DNA of 53,368 nucleotides from Kordiimonadaceae bacterium (GTDB lineage: Bacteria; Pseudomonadota; Alphaproteobacteria; Sphingomonadales; Emcibacteraceae), in contig JABJKT010000024.1 of NCBI GenBank assembly GCA_018660225.1, positions 1 through 53,368 of the forward strand, read 5' to 3'. Below, piece by piece: positions 7,569-16,183 of this stretch. Position 1 is the stretch's first letter; every line of letters starts with the position of its first letter. The notes beneath the pieces were generated by a model that was given only the letters and a program-made list of their open reading frames with translations, ran no database searches and had not been told where the DNA came from. The position numbers and the translations under genes were made by a program.

Positions 7569-8816
7569 CTATGTGGCATTTTTTTCTACCATCGACCAGA
7601 CTCTCAGTGTATTCCCGCTCCAGATTTTTGCAATCTCTTCTTCATTATAGCCGCGGCTTATGAGTTCCGCAGTGACATTCATGGTTTCACCGGCATTGCG
7701 CCATCCTTCTACCCCGCCACCGCCATCAAAGTCGGAAACAATACCCACATGATCAATCCCCATCAGCTTAACGGCATAATCAATATGATCAACGAAATCT
7801 TTTAAATTACCCTCTGGCGAATAGTTGGCGTTTAATTCTTCCATACCTTTAATATATTCTGGTGTCTGCGCATGTTTTTGACGCACCCATTTATCGTCAC
7901 CATAAAGCGCAGCCACTGCTTTATCCAGTTTACTGATAGCCGCATAGCGTTCAGGATCATGCTTTACAAACTCGCCTAAGCCGACAATTTGCACAACTCC
8001 GCCACTTTCGGCTATTTTCCTTAATTGTTCATCGTTCAAATTACGCGGGTGTTTTGCCAGTTTCCAAACGCCCGAATGCGAGGCAATGACGGGCGCTTTT
8101 GAATATTCTGTCGCCTGCATCATACATTTGATAGAAACATGGGAAATATCTACCATCATACCGAGCCTGTTCATTTCATCGATTACCCGAAAGCCAAACT
8201 CGCTGACACCACCGTGCTCTTCTTCGGCGTCACCAAGCGTCGCAGAGGGTTGCGAGCTATCACAGATATCATTATGGCCGTTATGGGCCAGCGTCATATA
8301 ACGGGCGCCACGGTTATAATAATCTTCAACCAGTGACAAATCTTTACCGATGATAAAACCGTTCTCAATACCGATCATTGCAACTTTACGACCACTATCC
8401 GCGATTTCCTTATATTGTTGCGGCGAATATGCCAAACCAATGCGGTCCGGGTAATGTTCGGTCATTCTATGAATGGCTCTGAATTTGCGAATGGCTCTTT
8501 CTTTAGCGATGGCATAATCAGCTTCTGATCTTGCCGTCTGCGCCACCCAGACAATAAAAAACGCACTATCAAGCCCGCCTGCTTCCATTTTTGGAAGGTC
8601 TACTTGCTGTGAGGTTAATGTACCGGGATCAAATACAGGGTCGAACGACATATCTTCATGGATATCGACATGAGTATCCAATGTTCTGACACGTTCATGA
8701 ATAGCTTCTAGGCTATTGTCACTTTCTAATTGTTCAGAACATCCTGTCAGTGCTAGAAGCAGCACTGACAAGAAAATAAATTTTCCGCGTTTGTTAAAGA
8801 CCAGCAGCAACTGCAT
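7569..8816 (-). CDS. Membrane dipeptidase lipoprotein, M19 family (copy 2)
   Basis: With the start at the ATG in 8814-8816 the product is 415 residues and begins with a basic n-region, a hydrophobic stretch and the lipobox LTGC, so it is a lipoprotein. A longer frame exists upstream but runs through the end of the preceding gene. M19 (renal dipeptidase-like) metal ligands are visible: DTHVDIHEDM (His, Asp), IGIENG (Glu), DISHVS (His) and ASHSG (His). The enzyme hydrolyses dipeptides, including L-D forms in some members. It overlaps the upstream paralogue by 23 bases and is very similar to it throughout, so it arose by tandem duplication. Confidence 0.9.
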   Translation of the reverse strand: MQLLLVFNKRGKFIFLSVLLLALTGCSEQLESDNSLEAIHERVRTLDTHVDIHEDMSFDPVFDPGTLTSQQVDLPKMEAGGLDSAFFIVWVAQTARSEADYAIAKERAIRKFRAIHRMTEHYPDRIGLAYSPQQYKEIADSGRKVAMIGIENGFIIGKDLSLVEDYYNRGARYMTLAHNGHNDICDSSQPSATLGDAEEEHGGVSEFGFRVIDEMNRLGMMVDISHVSIKCMMQATEYSKAPVIASHSGVWKLAKHPRNLNDEQLRKIAESGGVVQIVGLGEFVKHDPERYAAISKLDKAVAALYGDDKWVRQKHAQTPEYIKGMEELNANYSPEGNLKDFVDHIDYAVKLMGIDHVGIVSDFDGGGGVEGWRNAGETMNVTAELISRGYNEEEIAKIWSGNTLRVWSMVEKNAT

Positions 8817-10053
8817 CGACCCGGCGCCATAACGCAAGAGTATTACCGCTCCAGATTTTGCCAATGTCTTCTTCTGAATAACCACGTGCCACAAGCTCCG
8901 CCGTTACATTCATGGTTTCAGCCGCACTATTCCAGCCTTCCAGACCGCCACCGCCATCAAAGTCGGATACGATACCCACATGATCTACGCCAATTAAGTT
9001 TACCGCATGTTCAATATGGTCAACAAAATCTTTTACATTGGCTGGCGGATATTTGACATCTATTGCTTCCATGCCTGCCATATATTCTGCAGAACCTGCA
9101 TGTTTACTTCTATCCCACCCAGCATCACCGGCCGCAGCCGCTGCCGCAGCACGAAGAGCCGCTACTTCAGCGCTTTTTTCAGGATAATGTTTTACAAATC
9201 CATCAAGGCCAACGATTTGAACGACGCCATTTGCAGCACCGACCGCTTTTAACTGGTCATCATTTAAATTACGCTGGTTTTTCGCAAGTTCCCAAACACC
9301 AGAATGTGATGCAATTACGGGTGCTTTTGAATATTCAGTTGCCTGCATCATACATTGGATCGACACGTGTGATATATCAACCATCATACCGACACGGTTC
9401 ATTTCATCAATCACCTGATAACCAAATTCACTGACACCGCCATGTTCTTCATCACCATCGCCAAGACGGGCAAGTGGATTGGCACTATCGCAAATATCAT
9501 TATGACCGTTATGGGCCAGCGTCATATAGCGGGCACCCTGATTATAATAATCTTCGACCAGTGACAGGTCTTTACCGATCACATAACCATTTTCGATGCC
9601 AATGGTTGCTACTTTACGGCCACTTGCGGCAATAGCATCAAATTCATCTGGTGTGTTGGCAAAACCGATACGGTCTGGATAATGATCAACCATGCGGTGA
9701 ATTGCCCTGAATTTACGGCGGGCCTTTTCCTTGGCCATAGCGTATCCGGCTTCAGTTCTTTCATTCTGTCCTACATAGACGATGAAAAAAGCACTATCAA
9801 GTCCACCGGATTCCATTTTACCGAGGTCAACCTGTTGCTGTGTATCCGTACCCGGATCATAAACAGGATCAAAGGACATATCTTCATGAATATCAACGTG
9901 AGTATCAAGGGTGATCACCCGCTCATGAATAGCTTCAACACTATTATCAACGGCCTCGGCTGAACCGCCTCCTGCATCACCTTGATCACCACATCCGGCA
10001 ATCGCCAGTGCAGCAAGTGATACCATTGTCAATTTTATTTTCTGATTAATCAT
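8794..10053 (-). CDS. Membrane dipeptidase lipoprotein, M19 family (copy 1)
   Basis: This is the first of two tandem M19 zinc dipeptidases. The start is set at the ATG in 10051-10053 because GGGAG lies six bases upstream and the peptide from there is a proper lipoprotein signal (MINQKIKL..., lipobox IAGC). The product is 419 residues. All M19 metal-binding motifs are intact: DTHVDIHEDM, IGIENG, DISHVS and ASHSG. A Gly/Ala-rich linker follows the lipidated Cys, and an Ala-rich insertion (about residues 290-300) distinguishes it from copy 2. Differences concentrate in these surface segments, which suggests paralogues with different substrates rather than redundancy (inference). Confidence 0.9.
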   Translation of the reverse strand: MINQKIKLTMVSLAALAIAGCGDQGDAGGGSAEAVDNSVEAIHERVITLDTHVDIHEDMSFDPVYDPGTDTQQQVDLGKMESGGLDSAFFIVYVGQNERTEAGYAMAKEKARRKFRAIHRMVDHYPDRIGFANTPDEFDAIAASGRKVATIGIENGYVIGKDLSLVEDYYNQGARYMTLAHNGHNDICDSANPLARLGDGDEEHGGVSEFGYQVIDEMNRVGMMVDISHVSIQCMMQATEYSKAPVIASHSGVWELAKNQRNLNDDQLKAVGAANGVVQIVGLDGFVKHYPEKSAEVAALRAAAAAAAGDAGWDRSKHAGSAEYMAGMEAIDVKYPPANVKDFVDHIEHAVNLIGVDHVGIVSDFDGGGGLEGWNSAAETMNVTAELVARGYSEEDIGKIWSGNTLALWRRVDAVAAGL

Positions 10054-10155
10054 TTTAGCTCCCGCAAAGTTTAATATTGTTATTATTTTTCGCGAACCAT
10101 GAAAGAGTAAAACTCTCCGCAAATCAACAATAAAAAACATTATTACGAGGTAAAG

Positions 10156-10953
10156 TCAGTCAAACGGAATATATTCACCTTTTTCAGGTACAGTACAGTT
10201 AAAACAATTGGGAATAATTTCCCCAACTCTGTGCTGATAAATAACGATTTTGGTATTTGGAAGTGCGTTTGCTCTTCTGGCATTTTCAAATAACCAGGGC
10301 GTTAAAAAGGCCAGATCAACGTCTGGAAGTTCTGCTAAATGATCGGTATCACCAGTATCACCTGCTAAATAAATTTTTCTGCCACCCCATTCCAATAAAT
10401 AAGAATAATGTTCCGTTTGGGCTGATTTTGTTTTAATGGCCGTAATGTTCATGGGGCCGTTGGTTATTTTCTCTTCAACGGTGACAGTATTAGGTTTCAA
10501 AACAGCATCAGGTAATTCCAAAATAATCTCTGAATCAGGATTAACTGCCTGATCAAGTTCTCTATTTCTTTCAAGTTCTGCAACAATTAAATTTCTTGCA
10601 TTATTGAGCTCTTCATATCTGTCATCAATATCGCTCACGACTTCGGCAGGTGCTATAACATTCCAACCCAGCGCCATGAAAGCCTCTGGATCAAAATGAT
10701 CCGTCATACGGTTAGTGATAAGCGTGGTAACATTGTTTCCTTGCTCCACAAAAAAGGGATAAGTATATTCCATATGGCCAAAAGCACCTGAAACATACGG
10801 AAAATCAGTAAATAAAACATGTTCACCGTCTGAAATACGAAGACTGGCATTGGCCAGAAAATTAACAGAGACATCTTGAGAATACCCTGTTGAAATAAAT
10901 GTTAAACTGATAAGAAAACTGCCCAATAATTTTTTACACGCCCGAAAATACAT
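10156..10953 (-). CDS. Exported metallo-beta-lactamase-fold protein with degenerate zinc motif
   Basis: The 265-residue protein has a signal peptide (cleavage near AYS/GYS, residue 25) and the UlaG-like metallo-hydrolase layout: an N-terminal strand pair, the first metal motif region, LAGDTGDTDH (conserved Asp) and a final YQHRVGE. The usual HxHxDH motif reads N81-R-M83-T-D85-H86, so two of the three first-site histidines are replaced. Activity is therefore doubtful, or it uses a single metal ion. It is the first gene of the exported-peptidase cluster, with a good promoter at 11012-11041; about 100 bases separate it from the first dipeptidase gene. Two Cys residues near the C-terminus (NCFNC) might form a disulfide. 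Confidence 0.75.
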   Translation of the reverse strand: MYFRACKKLLGSFLISLTFISTGYSQDVSVNFLANASLRISDGEHVLFTDFPYVSGAFGHMEYTYPFFVEQGNNVTTLITNRMTDHFDPEAFMALGWNVIAPAEVVSDIDDRYEELNNARNLIVAELERNRELDQAVNPDSEIILELPDAVLKPNTVTVEEKITNGPMNITAIKTKSAQTEHYSYLLEWGGRKIYLAGDTGDTDHLAELPDVDLAFLTPWLFENARRANALPNTKIVIYQHRVGEIIPNCFNCTVPEKGEYIPFD

Positions 10954-11011
10954 AAATCACTCCTGATATTTAAATCATATAATTACACTGTAAGATATTT
11001 GCCCTAGAGGC

Positions 11012-11041
11012 ATTATAGTATTTTTTCCACAAAGCACGCAA
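11012..11041 (-). promoter_or_regulatory. Putative sigma70-type promoter for the exported-peptidase cluster
   Basis: On the minus strand, TTGCGT (complement of 11036-11041) is followed after 18 bases by a perfect TATAAT (complement of 11012-11017). It lies about 60 bases before the start of the metallo-hydrolase gene and is the only good promoter seen upstream of this run of six minus-strand genes. Confidence 0.55.
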
Positions 11042-11094
11042 GGCTTGTGTATAAACATGGTTAATGCATATTTTGAAAATAAAATAAAGAGAAA

Positions 11095-11183
11095 TGGTGC
11101 GGTCGAGAAGACTCGAACTTCCACGGGGTTTAAACCCCACAGCGACCTCAACGCTGCGCGTCTACCAATTCCGCCACGACCGC
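11095..11183 (-). tRNA. tRNA-Leu (anticodon GAG)
   Basis: The minus strand folds as a class II tRNA. It has acceptor arms GCGGTCG and CGACCGC, a D arm with AATTGGTAGACGC, anticodon stem CAGCG/CGCTG around TTGAGGT (anticodon GAG, reading CUC/CUU), a long variable arm built from GGGGTTTAAACCCC, a T arm with TTCGAGT, discriminator A and an encoded CCA. The long variable arm and these identity bases fix it as leucine. Confidence 0.97.
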
Positions 11184-11263
11184 ATATTCGTAGTTTGGTA
11201 AATCAATTCAAGGTGAAGTAACAAAAGAGGCGACACTTCGCAACAGAAATATTAAAAAATCCG

Positions 11264-11521
11264 TTATTTACTCAAAAAACCCAGTTCACGAAAACTTTTT
11301 ACGCCCTCAAGCAGGGTAATGCCAATATTTTCGCCGGTGACCATAATTTCCCCTTGGGCTATAAGTTCGCCGTTTGCGTAAATTTTTACCGGGCTATCGA
11401 CATTTTCCTGAAGTTCAATAACAGCACCACGGCCCAGTTTAAGGAGCTGCTTTACCGGCATCAGATTTTGACCCAGCACAACCGTAATTTCAACTTCAAC
11501 ATCTTCGATCGCTTGTGACAT
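11264..11521 (-). CDS. fliN: Short FliN-type flagellar motor switch protein (SpoA domain)
   Basis: The 85-residue protein is essentially one SpoA domain: VEVEITVVLGQNLMPVKQLL, GRGAVIELQE, VKIYANGELIAQGEIMV and NIGITLLEG match the C-terminal part of FliN, the C-ring protein that interacts with CheY and the export apparatus. FliN usually has 100-140 residues with a variable N-terminal tail, which is absent here. No flagellar gene is adjacent; it sits between tRNA-Leu and lipB. It may be the only FliN or an accessory copy; a SctQ/YscQ C-terminal fragment is less likely without secretion genes nearby. The ribosome site is AAAGG, eight bases from ATG. Confidence 0.82.
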   Translation of the reverse strand: MSQAIEDVEVEITVVLGQNLMPVKQLLKLGRGAVIELQENVDSPVKIYANGELIAQGEIMVTGENIGITLLEGVKSFRELGFLSK

Positions 11522-11548
11522 TATTTAAGCCTTTATACTTAACATTTG

Positions 11549-11570
11549 AGTGTTATAAATATATAGCACT
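11549..11570. promoter_or_regulatory. Imperfect AT-rich palindrome between fliN and lipB
   Basis: A 22-base near-palindrome with outer arms AGTG and CACT and TATA-containing inner arms lies between the divergent fliN and lipB starts; nine of eleven positions match. It could be an operator controlling one or both genes, but no known regulator motif was recognised and chance is possible in such AT-rich DNA. Confidence 0.3.
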
Positions 11571-11624
11571 AACAGTGTAACATTATAGTTATTTTTTGGT
11601 TAATATTGCAAAGATTTAATAAAT

Positions 11625-12269
11625 ATGACTTCAGGTAAAATTGACTGGAAATTCAGCGAAGGTCTGACCGATTACGAAGATGCCCTTTTGCTTATGGAAA
11701 AGCGGGTCGCGGATATTCGTGCCGGCACTGCGGATCAGCTTGTCTGGTTCGTTGAACACCCCCCGCTCTATACCGCCGGCACATCATCAAAAGATACGGA
11801 TCTTTTAGAGCCAAAAAGATTTCCCGTCCATAACGTCGGCCGCGGCGGACAATATACTTATCACGGGCCGGGGCAACGTGTTGTTTATGTCATGCTTGAT
11901 TTAAATAGGTATGGTAAAGATGTACGCAAGTTCGTCGCTAACCTTGAACGCTGGGTCATTGACACACTAGCCGAATTTAATATTAAAGGGGAAACCAGAA
12001 GTGGACGTGTCGGTGTGTGGGTCACACGCGAGGGCGGACAGGAAGATAAAATAGCCGCTCTCGGCGTTCGCATTCGCAAATGGGTTACTTTTCACGGTAT
12101 TTGCATCAATGTTGAACCAGACCTCGGCCATTATAGTGGCATTGTCCCCTGCGGCATTTCTGGGCACGGCGTGACATCGCTTGTTGATCTTGGTCTTCCT
12201 GTTAATATGGATGATCTGGATGCGGCCTTACAGCGAACATGGGGTAATACTTTTGAAAATGAAGATTAA
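11625..12269 (+). CDS. lipB: Octanoyl-[acyl carrier protein]:protein octanoyltransferase LipB
   Basis: The 214-residue protein transfers octanoyl groups from ACP to lipoyl domains of 2-oxoacid dehydrogenases and the glycine cleavage system. The hallmarks are [45 protein letters not shown] (catalytic Lys142) and [14 protein letters not shown] (catalytic Cys176). Length is normal. The gene is monocistronic on the plus strand, divergent from fliN, and overlaps the convergent acylphosphatase gene by four bases. The ribosome site is weak (AAAGAT). Confidence 0.97.
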   Translation: MTSGKIDWKFSEGLTDYEDALLLMEKRVADIRAGTADQLVWFVEHPPLYTAGTSSKDTDLLEPKRFPVHNVGRGGQYTYHGPGQRVVYVMLDLNRYGKDVRKFVANLERWVIDTLAEFNIKGETRSGRVGVWVTREGGQEDKIAALGVRIRKWVTFHGICINVEPDLGHYSGIVPCGISGHGVTSLVDLGLPVNMDDLDAALQRTWGNTFENED

Positions 12270-12580
12270 AGCCCGCGTCGTTCATTTAAATTAACTGTTG
12301 GTTTCTGAGAAAAGCCATGCTTTGTAATCCCCATAGCTTTTGAAATTTCTATATGATCTACTTTTGCGGATGGCGGGCCGATATGGAGGCGCTCAATCAT
12401 CTTATCCACTTGGATCTGCTCGCCAACGAGTAATGTTTCAACGGTACCATCGCTTCGGTTTCTTACCCACCCATCAATGTTGCGGGATGATGCCTCATTA
12501 ACGGTCCAGTCGCGAAAGAAAACGCCCTGCACACGACCAAATATCAAAAGTCGCACGGCTTTATGACCATCATCCAGCAT
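12266..12580 (-). CDS. acyP: Acylphosphatase
   Basis: A 104-residue acylphosphatase that hydrolyses acyl phosphates such as acetyl or carbamoyl phosphate. The active-site signature is present: [11 protein letters not shown] (phosphate-binding Arg) and [12 protein letters not shown] (catalytic Asn). The ATG at 12578-12580 is preferred; an upstream TTG (12592) overlaps the pccA stop and lacks a spaced ribosome site. It follows pccA by four bases, so it is probably the last gene of the carboxylase operon. The linkage to propionyl-CoA metabolism is noted but unexplained. Confidence 0.92.
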   Translation of the reverse strand: MLDDGHKAVRLLIFGRVQGVFFRDWTVNEASSRNIDGWVRNRSDGTVETLLVGEQIQVDKMIERLHIGPPSAKVDHIEISKAMGITKHGFSQKPTVNLNERRGL

Positions 12581-12584
12581 GATA

Positions 12585-14570
12585 TTATTCAAATTCCATA
12601 ATTATCGCGTCAACCGCGAGACTACCGCCCGCCTCTGCCGATATCTTGGCGATCTTTCCTTGGCGTTCCGCACGAAGCACATTTTCCATCTTCATGGCTT
12701 CTATAACGCAAAGAGTTTGCCCCGGCTGAACTTCGTCTCCCTCATCAACATCAATGGAAACGACTAGTCCCGGCATAGGGCACTGTAGATATTTTGACAT
12801 ATCAGCCGGCACTTTTTCCGGCATTAATGCTGAAAGGGCCATTTCACGTTCATCACGCACATGGATAATTTCGCTGGCACCATCATATGTAAGTCTGTAC
12901 CCGTCAGGCAAATAATCTACTTCAACACTAACCTTTTCATTATTTATAGTACCCGTAAAAACCGCCGTTCCCGGAGCCCATAATGTTTGGATTTCATAAA
13001 CCAACCCGCCGGTTATCACATTGCATCCTTCGCCGGTCATAAGGAAATTTGCCGATTGTATTTCACCATCAATATGAACTTGCCAGGTTTCTGAAAATGA
13101 GCTGGCATCCTCGTTCATTTTGCCGCTGATGGTAGTCTGGCGTCCTATTTCACAAGAATGAACCGTAGACGCCACCGCGATCATAATATTCCATGCCTCT
13201 AAGCTTAATGTGCCGCCGTTAAAGCCGTCTTTATATTCTTCTTCGATATATTTTGTTGATATATCCCCGCTTCTAAAACGTGCGGATTTAAGAACATCAG
13301 ATAGAAAAGAAATATTATGACCAACACCGCGAATATAATATTCATCAAGGGCTAGGCGCAATTTATCTATCGCTTCGTCCCGGTTCTCTCCATATGAAAT
13401 CACCTTCGAAATCATCGGATCATAATAAATGCTGATCTCGCTTCCTGCGTAAATACCGCTATCAACACGGATATGATCATCTTCTTCAGGCTGTATATAA
13501 TCAGTGACACGGCCAGTGGACGGTAAAAAACCACGTAGAGGGTCTTCGGCATAAACCCGTGCTTCCATAGCCCAGCCATTTATAGCCACATCTTGCTGAG
13601 CAATATTTAGCGGCTCACCGGCCGCGCTACGGATCATCTGCTCAACAAGATCAATTCCGGTAATAAGTTCCGTCACCGGATGCTCTACCTGAAGGCGGGT
13701 ATTCATTTCAAGGAAATAAAAATTCTGGTCTTTATCAACGATAAATTCCACTGTTCCTGCCGAGCTATAATCCACCGCCTTAGATAAAGCCACAGACTGT
13801 GCGCCCATACTAGCGCGTGTTTCCTCGTTTAGAAATGCGCTTGGCGCTTCTTCAATGACCTTCTGATGACGGCGCTGAATTGAACATTCCCGCTCCGCCA
13901 GATAAATGATATTTCCATGTTTGTCGCCAAGCACCTGAATTTCAATATGGCGCGGGTTTTCAATGAACTTTTCGGCAAATACCCGGTCATCGCCAAAACT
14001 TGATTTGGCTTCGTTTGCGGCTGAATTAAAACCTTCTCTCACCTCATCATCATTATAAACAACGCGCATACCTTTACCGCCACCTCCTGCGGACGCTTTA
14101 AGCATCACCGGATAACCGATATCATTTGAAACTTTTACCGCTTCCTCAGAATCCTTGATCACATCAAGATAGCCGGGAATAGTATTTACACCTGTTTCTT
14201 CTGCCAGTATTTTTGAAGATATCTTATCCCCCATAACGCCGATCGCTTTTGTGCCAGGGCCAATGAATGTGATCCCTTCTTTATCAAGCTTTTTGCAAAA
14301 ATCAGCATTTTCAGAAAGAAAACCGTACCCCGGGTGAATAGCATCAGCGCCGGTTTGTTTCGCTGCCTCAATGATTTTATCAGCTATCAGATAACTTTCT
14401 GCGGCGGGTGATTTTCCAATATGAATTTTTTCATCAGCCATGCGCACATGAAGCGCGTCCGCATCGGCGTCAGAATAAATGGCAACCGTTAAAATACCCA
14501 TTTCTTTGGCCGTTTTTATAACTCGGCACGCGATCTCGCCGCGGTTTGCTATAAGAATTTTATTAAACAT
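12585..14570 (-). CDS. pccA: Propionyl-CoA carboxylase alpha subunit (biotin carboxylase + biotin carrier)
   Basis: The 661-residue protein has a biotin carboxylase domain (about 1-445) with the ATP-grasp loop KASAGGGGKGMR, EKFIENPRHIEIQVLGD and EMNTRLQVEHPVTE, a BT-type linker domain (about 450-585), and a C-terminal biotinyl domain with EAMKMEN, where Lys627 is biotinylated. It carboxylates biotin with bicarbonate and ATP for transfer to propionyl-CoA by the beta subunit, feeding odd-chain fatty acid, Val, Ile, Met and Thr breakdown into succinyl-CoA. Methylcrotonyl- or acetyl-CoA specificity cannot be fully excluded, but the pairing and C-terminal sequence favour propionyl-CoA. pccB ends nine bases upstream. 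Confidence 0.93.
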   Translation of the reverse strand: MFNKILIANRGEIACRVIKTAKEMGILTVAIYSDADADALHVRMADEKIHIGKSPAAESYLIADKIIEAAKQTGADAIHPGYGFLSENADFCKKLDKEGITFIGPGTKAIGVMGDKISSKILAEETGVNTIPGYLDVIKDSEEAVKVSNDIGYPVMLKASAGGGGKGMRVVYNDDEVREGFNSAANEAKSSFGDDRVFAEKFIENPRHIEIQVLGDKHGNIIYLAERECSIQRRHQKVIEEAPSAFLNEETRASMGAQSVALSKAVDYSSAGTVEFIVDKDQNFYFLEMNTRLQVEHPVTELITGIDLVEQMIRSAAGEPLNIAQQDVAINGWAMEARVYAEDPLRGFLPSTGRVTDYIQPEEDDHIRVDSGIYAGSEISIYYDPMISKVISYGENRDEAIDKLRLALDEYYIRGVGHNISFLSDVLKSARFRSGDISTKYIEEEYKDGFNGGTLSLEAWNIMIAVASTVHSCEIGRQTTISGKMNEDASSFSETWQVHIDGEIQSANFLMTGEGCNVITGGLVYEIQTLWAPGTAVFTGTINNEKVSVEVDYLPDGYRLTYDGASEIIHVRDEREMALSALMPEKVPADMSKYLQCPMPGLVVSIDVDEGDEVQPGQTLCVIEAMKMENVLRAERQGKIAKISAEAGGSLAVDAIIMEFE

Positions 14571-14579
14571 TGCTCACTC

Positions 14580-16112
14580 CTAAAGCGGTATATTATCGTG
14601 TTTTTTCCACGGGTTTTGAATGTCTTTATTTTTCAGCATTCTAAGCCCGCGACTAATCCGGCGCCTTGTGGCATGTGGCATAATCACATCATCGATATAG
14701 CCTCTTCTGGCGGCGATGAAGGGATTTGCAAATTTATCGGAATATTCTTTTGTTTTTTCAGCTAGTTTTTCTTCGTCTTTGGCTTCTTCGCGAAAAATAA
14801 TTTTTACCGCACCTTCCGCGCCCATTACGGCAATCTCCGCCGTCGGCCAGGCAAAGTTCAGATCACCTCTTAAATGTTTTGAGGCCATCACATCATAAGC
14901 ACCGCCATATGCTTTTCGGGTAATGATGGTAATTTTTGGCACCGTTGCCTCCCCGTAAGCAAAAAGCAGCTTGGCCCCATGTTTAATAATACCGTTATGC
15001 TCCTGAGCAGTCCCCGGCAGAAAGCCCGGCACATCCACAAAAGTAATGATGGGAATATTAAAACAATCACAAAACCGCACAAATCTGGCCGCTTTTCTTG
15101 ATGCATCATTATCAAGGCATCCTGCAAGCACCATCGGCTGATTGGCAACGATGCCAATTGTTGATCCTTCAATTCTGGCAAAGCCGGTAATTATATTTTT
15201 TGCATATGTCGGCTGAATTTCGAAAAAGTCACCCTCGTCAGCGGTTTTTCTAATAAGTTCATGCATATCATAAGGTTGGTTAGGGTTAGCAGGCACTAAA
15301 CTATCAAGGCTATCTTCTACGCGGTTATGATGATCAAAGGTCTGTCTGGTTGGAGACTTCTGTTTATTATTAAGGGGCAGAAAATCAATTAGCCGTCTTG
15401 TTTGTTTGATGGCTTCAAGATCATTTTCATAGGCATTATCGGCAACACCGGATTTCACCGTGTGAGTACTGGCACCGCCAAGTTCTTCCTGCGTGACTAT
15501 CTCATTAGTAACCGTCTTGACCACGTCGGGTCCGGTAACAAACATATATGAGCTATCCTTTACCATAAAGATAAAGTCGGTCATGGCCGGGGAATATACG
15601 GCCCCACCGGCGCAGGGGCCCATAATAAGCGATATTTGCGGCACAACACCCGAAGCAAGGACGTTGGCTTGAAAAACTTCCGCATATCCGGCGAGAGCTG
15701 CGACACCTTCTTGAATACGTGCGCCACCACTGTCATTTATGCCGATCACCGGCGCACCGGATTTCATAGCCATTTCCATAATTTTACAGATTTTTTCGGC
15801 GTGAGTTTCTGATAATGATCCGCCAAAGACGGTAAAATCCTGACTATAAACGAATATCAACCGACCATTTACGGTCCCTGAGCCAATAACCACCCCGTCA
15901 CCGGCAATTTTATTTTTCTCCATACCAAAATCAATTGAACGGTGCTCTTTGAACATGTCATATTCTTCAAAACTTCCACCATCAAGTAAAAGTTCGATCC
16001 GTTCCCGCGCGGTAAGTTTGCCTTTGGCATGTTGTGCGTCAACGCGTGTCTGTCCGCCACCCGAACGGGCCGAAGAACGTCTTTCTTCCAGTTTATCAAG
16101 AATATCCTGCAT
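14580..16112 (-). CDS. pccB: Propionyl-CoA carboxylase beta subunit (carboxyltransferase)
   Basis: The 510-residue carboxyltransferase subunit transfers the carboxyl group from carboxybiotin to propionyl-CoA. The N-terminal [19 protein letters not shown] and [12 protein letters not shown], the oxyanion-hole glycines in [12 protein letters not shown], and the C-terminal [25 protein letters not shown]-like region ([15 protein letters not shown] shown) all match PccB, whose usual length is about 510. It is first in the pccB-pccA-acyP unit. The 71-base gap upstream separates it from the ATP12 gene. Confidence 0.94.
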   Translation of the reverse strand: MQDILDKLEERRSSARSGGGQTRVDAQHAKGKLTARERIELLLDGGSFEEYDMFKEHRSIDFGMEKNKIAGDGVVIGSGTVNGRLIFVYSQDFTVFGGSLSETHAEKICKIMEMAMKSGAPVIGINDSGGARIQEGVAALAGYAEVFQANVLASGVVPQISLIMGPCAGGAVYSPAMTDFIFMVKDSSYMFVTGPDVVKTVTNEIVTQEELGGASTHTVKSGVADNAYENDLEAIKQTRRLIDFLPLNNKQKSPTRQTFDHHNRVEDSLDSLVPANPNQPYDMHELIRKTADEGDFFEIQPTYAKNIITGFARIEGSTIGIVANQPMVLAGCLDNDASRKAARFVRFCDCFNIPIITFVDVPGFLPGTAQEHNGIIKHGAKLLFAYGEATVPKITIITRKAYGGAYDVMASKHLRGDLNFAWPTAEIAVMGAEGAVKIIFREEAKDEEKLAEKTKEYSDKFANPFIAARRGYIDDVIMPHATRRRISRGLRMLKNKDIQNPWKKHDNIPL

Positions 16113-16183
16113 AAATGCACTCCTTTGATTTTATGTTACTCATTAGTAACATAAAACAGTACACCCTATCAACTAATTTTTTA

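Noticed and set aside
8817-8894. Longer N-terminus for the second M19 dipeptidase
   Set aside because: It would run through the 3' end of the upstream gene and bury the lipoprotein signal peptide inside the protein.
7569-10053. Direct repeat of about 1.2 kb considered as a mobile or composite element
   Set aside because: The repeat corresponds exactly to two paralogous coding regions; no inverted repeats, target duplications or transposase genes flank it.
10054-10140. Longer N-terminus for the first M19 dipeptidase
   Set aside because: The internal ATG at 10051-10053 has a good ribosome site and directly precedes a lipoprotein signal peptide.
11095-11183. tRNA-Leu as an integration attachment site
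   Set aside because: No duplicated tRNA 3' end and no integrase gene lie nearby; the neighbouring genes are chromosomal.
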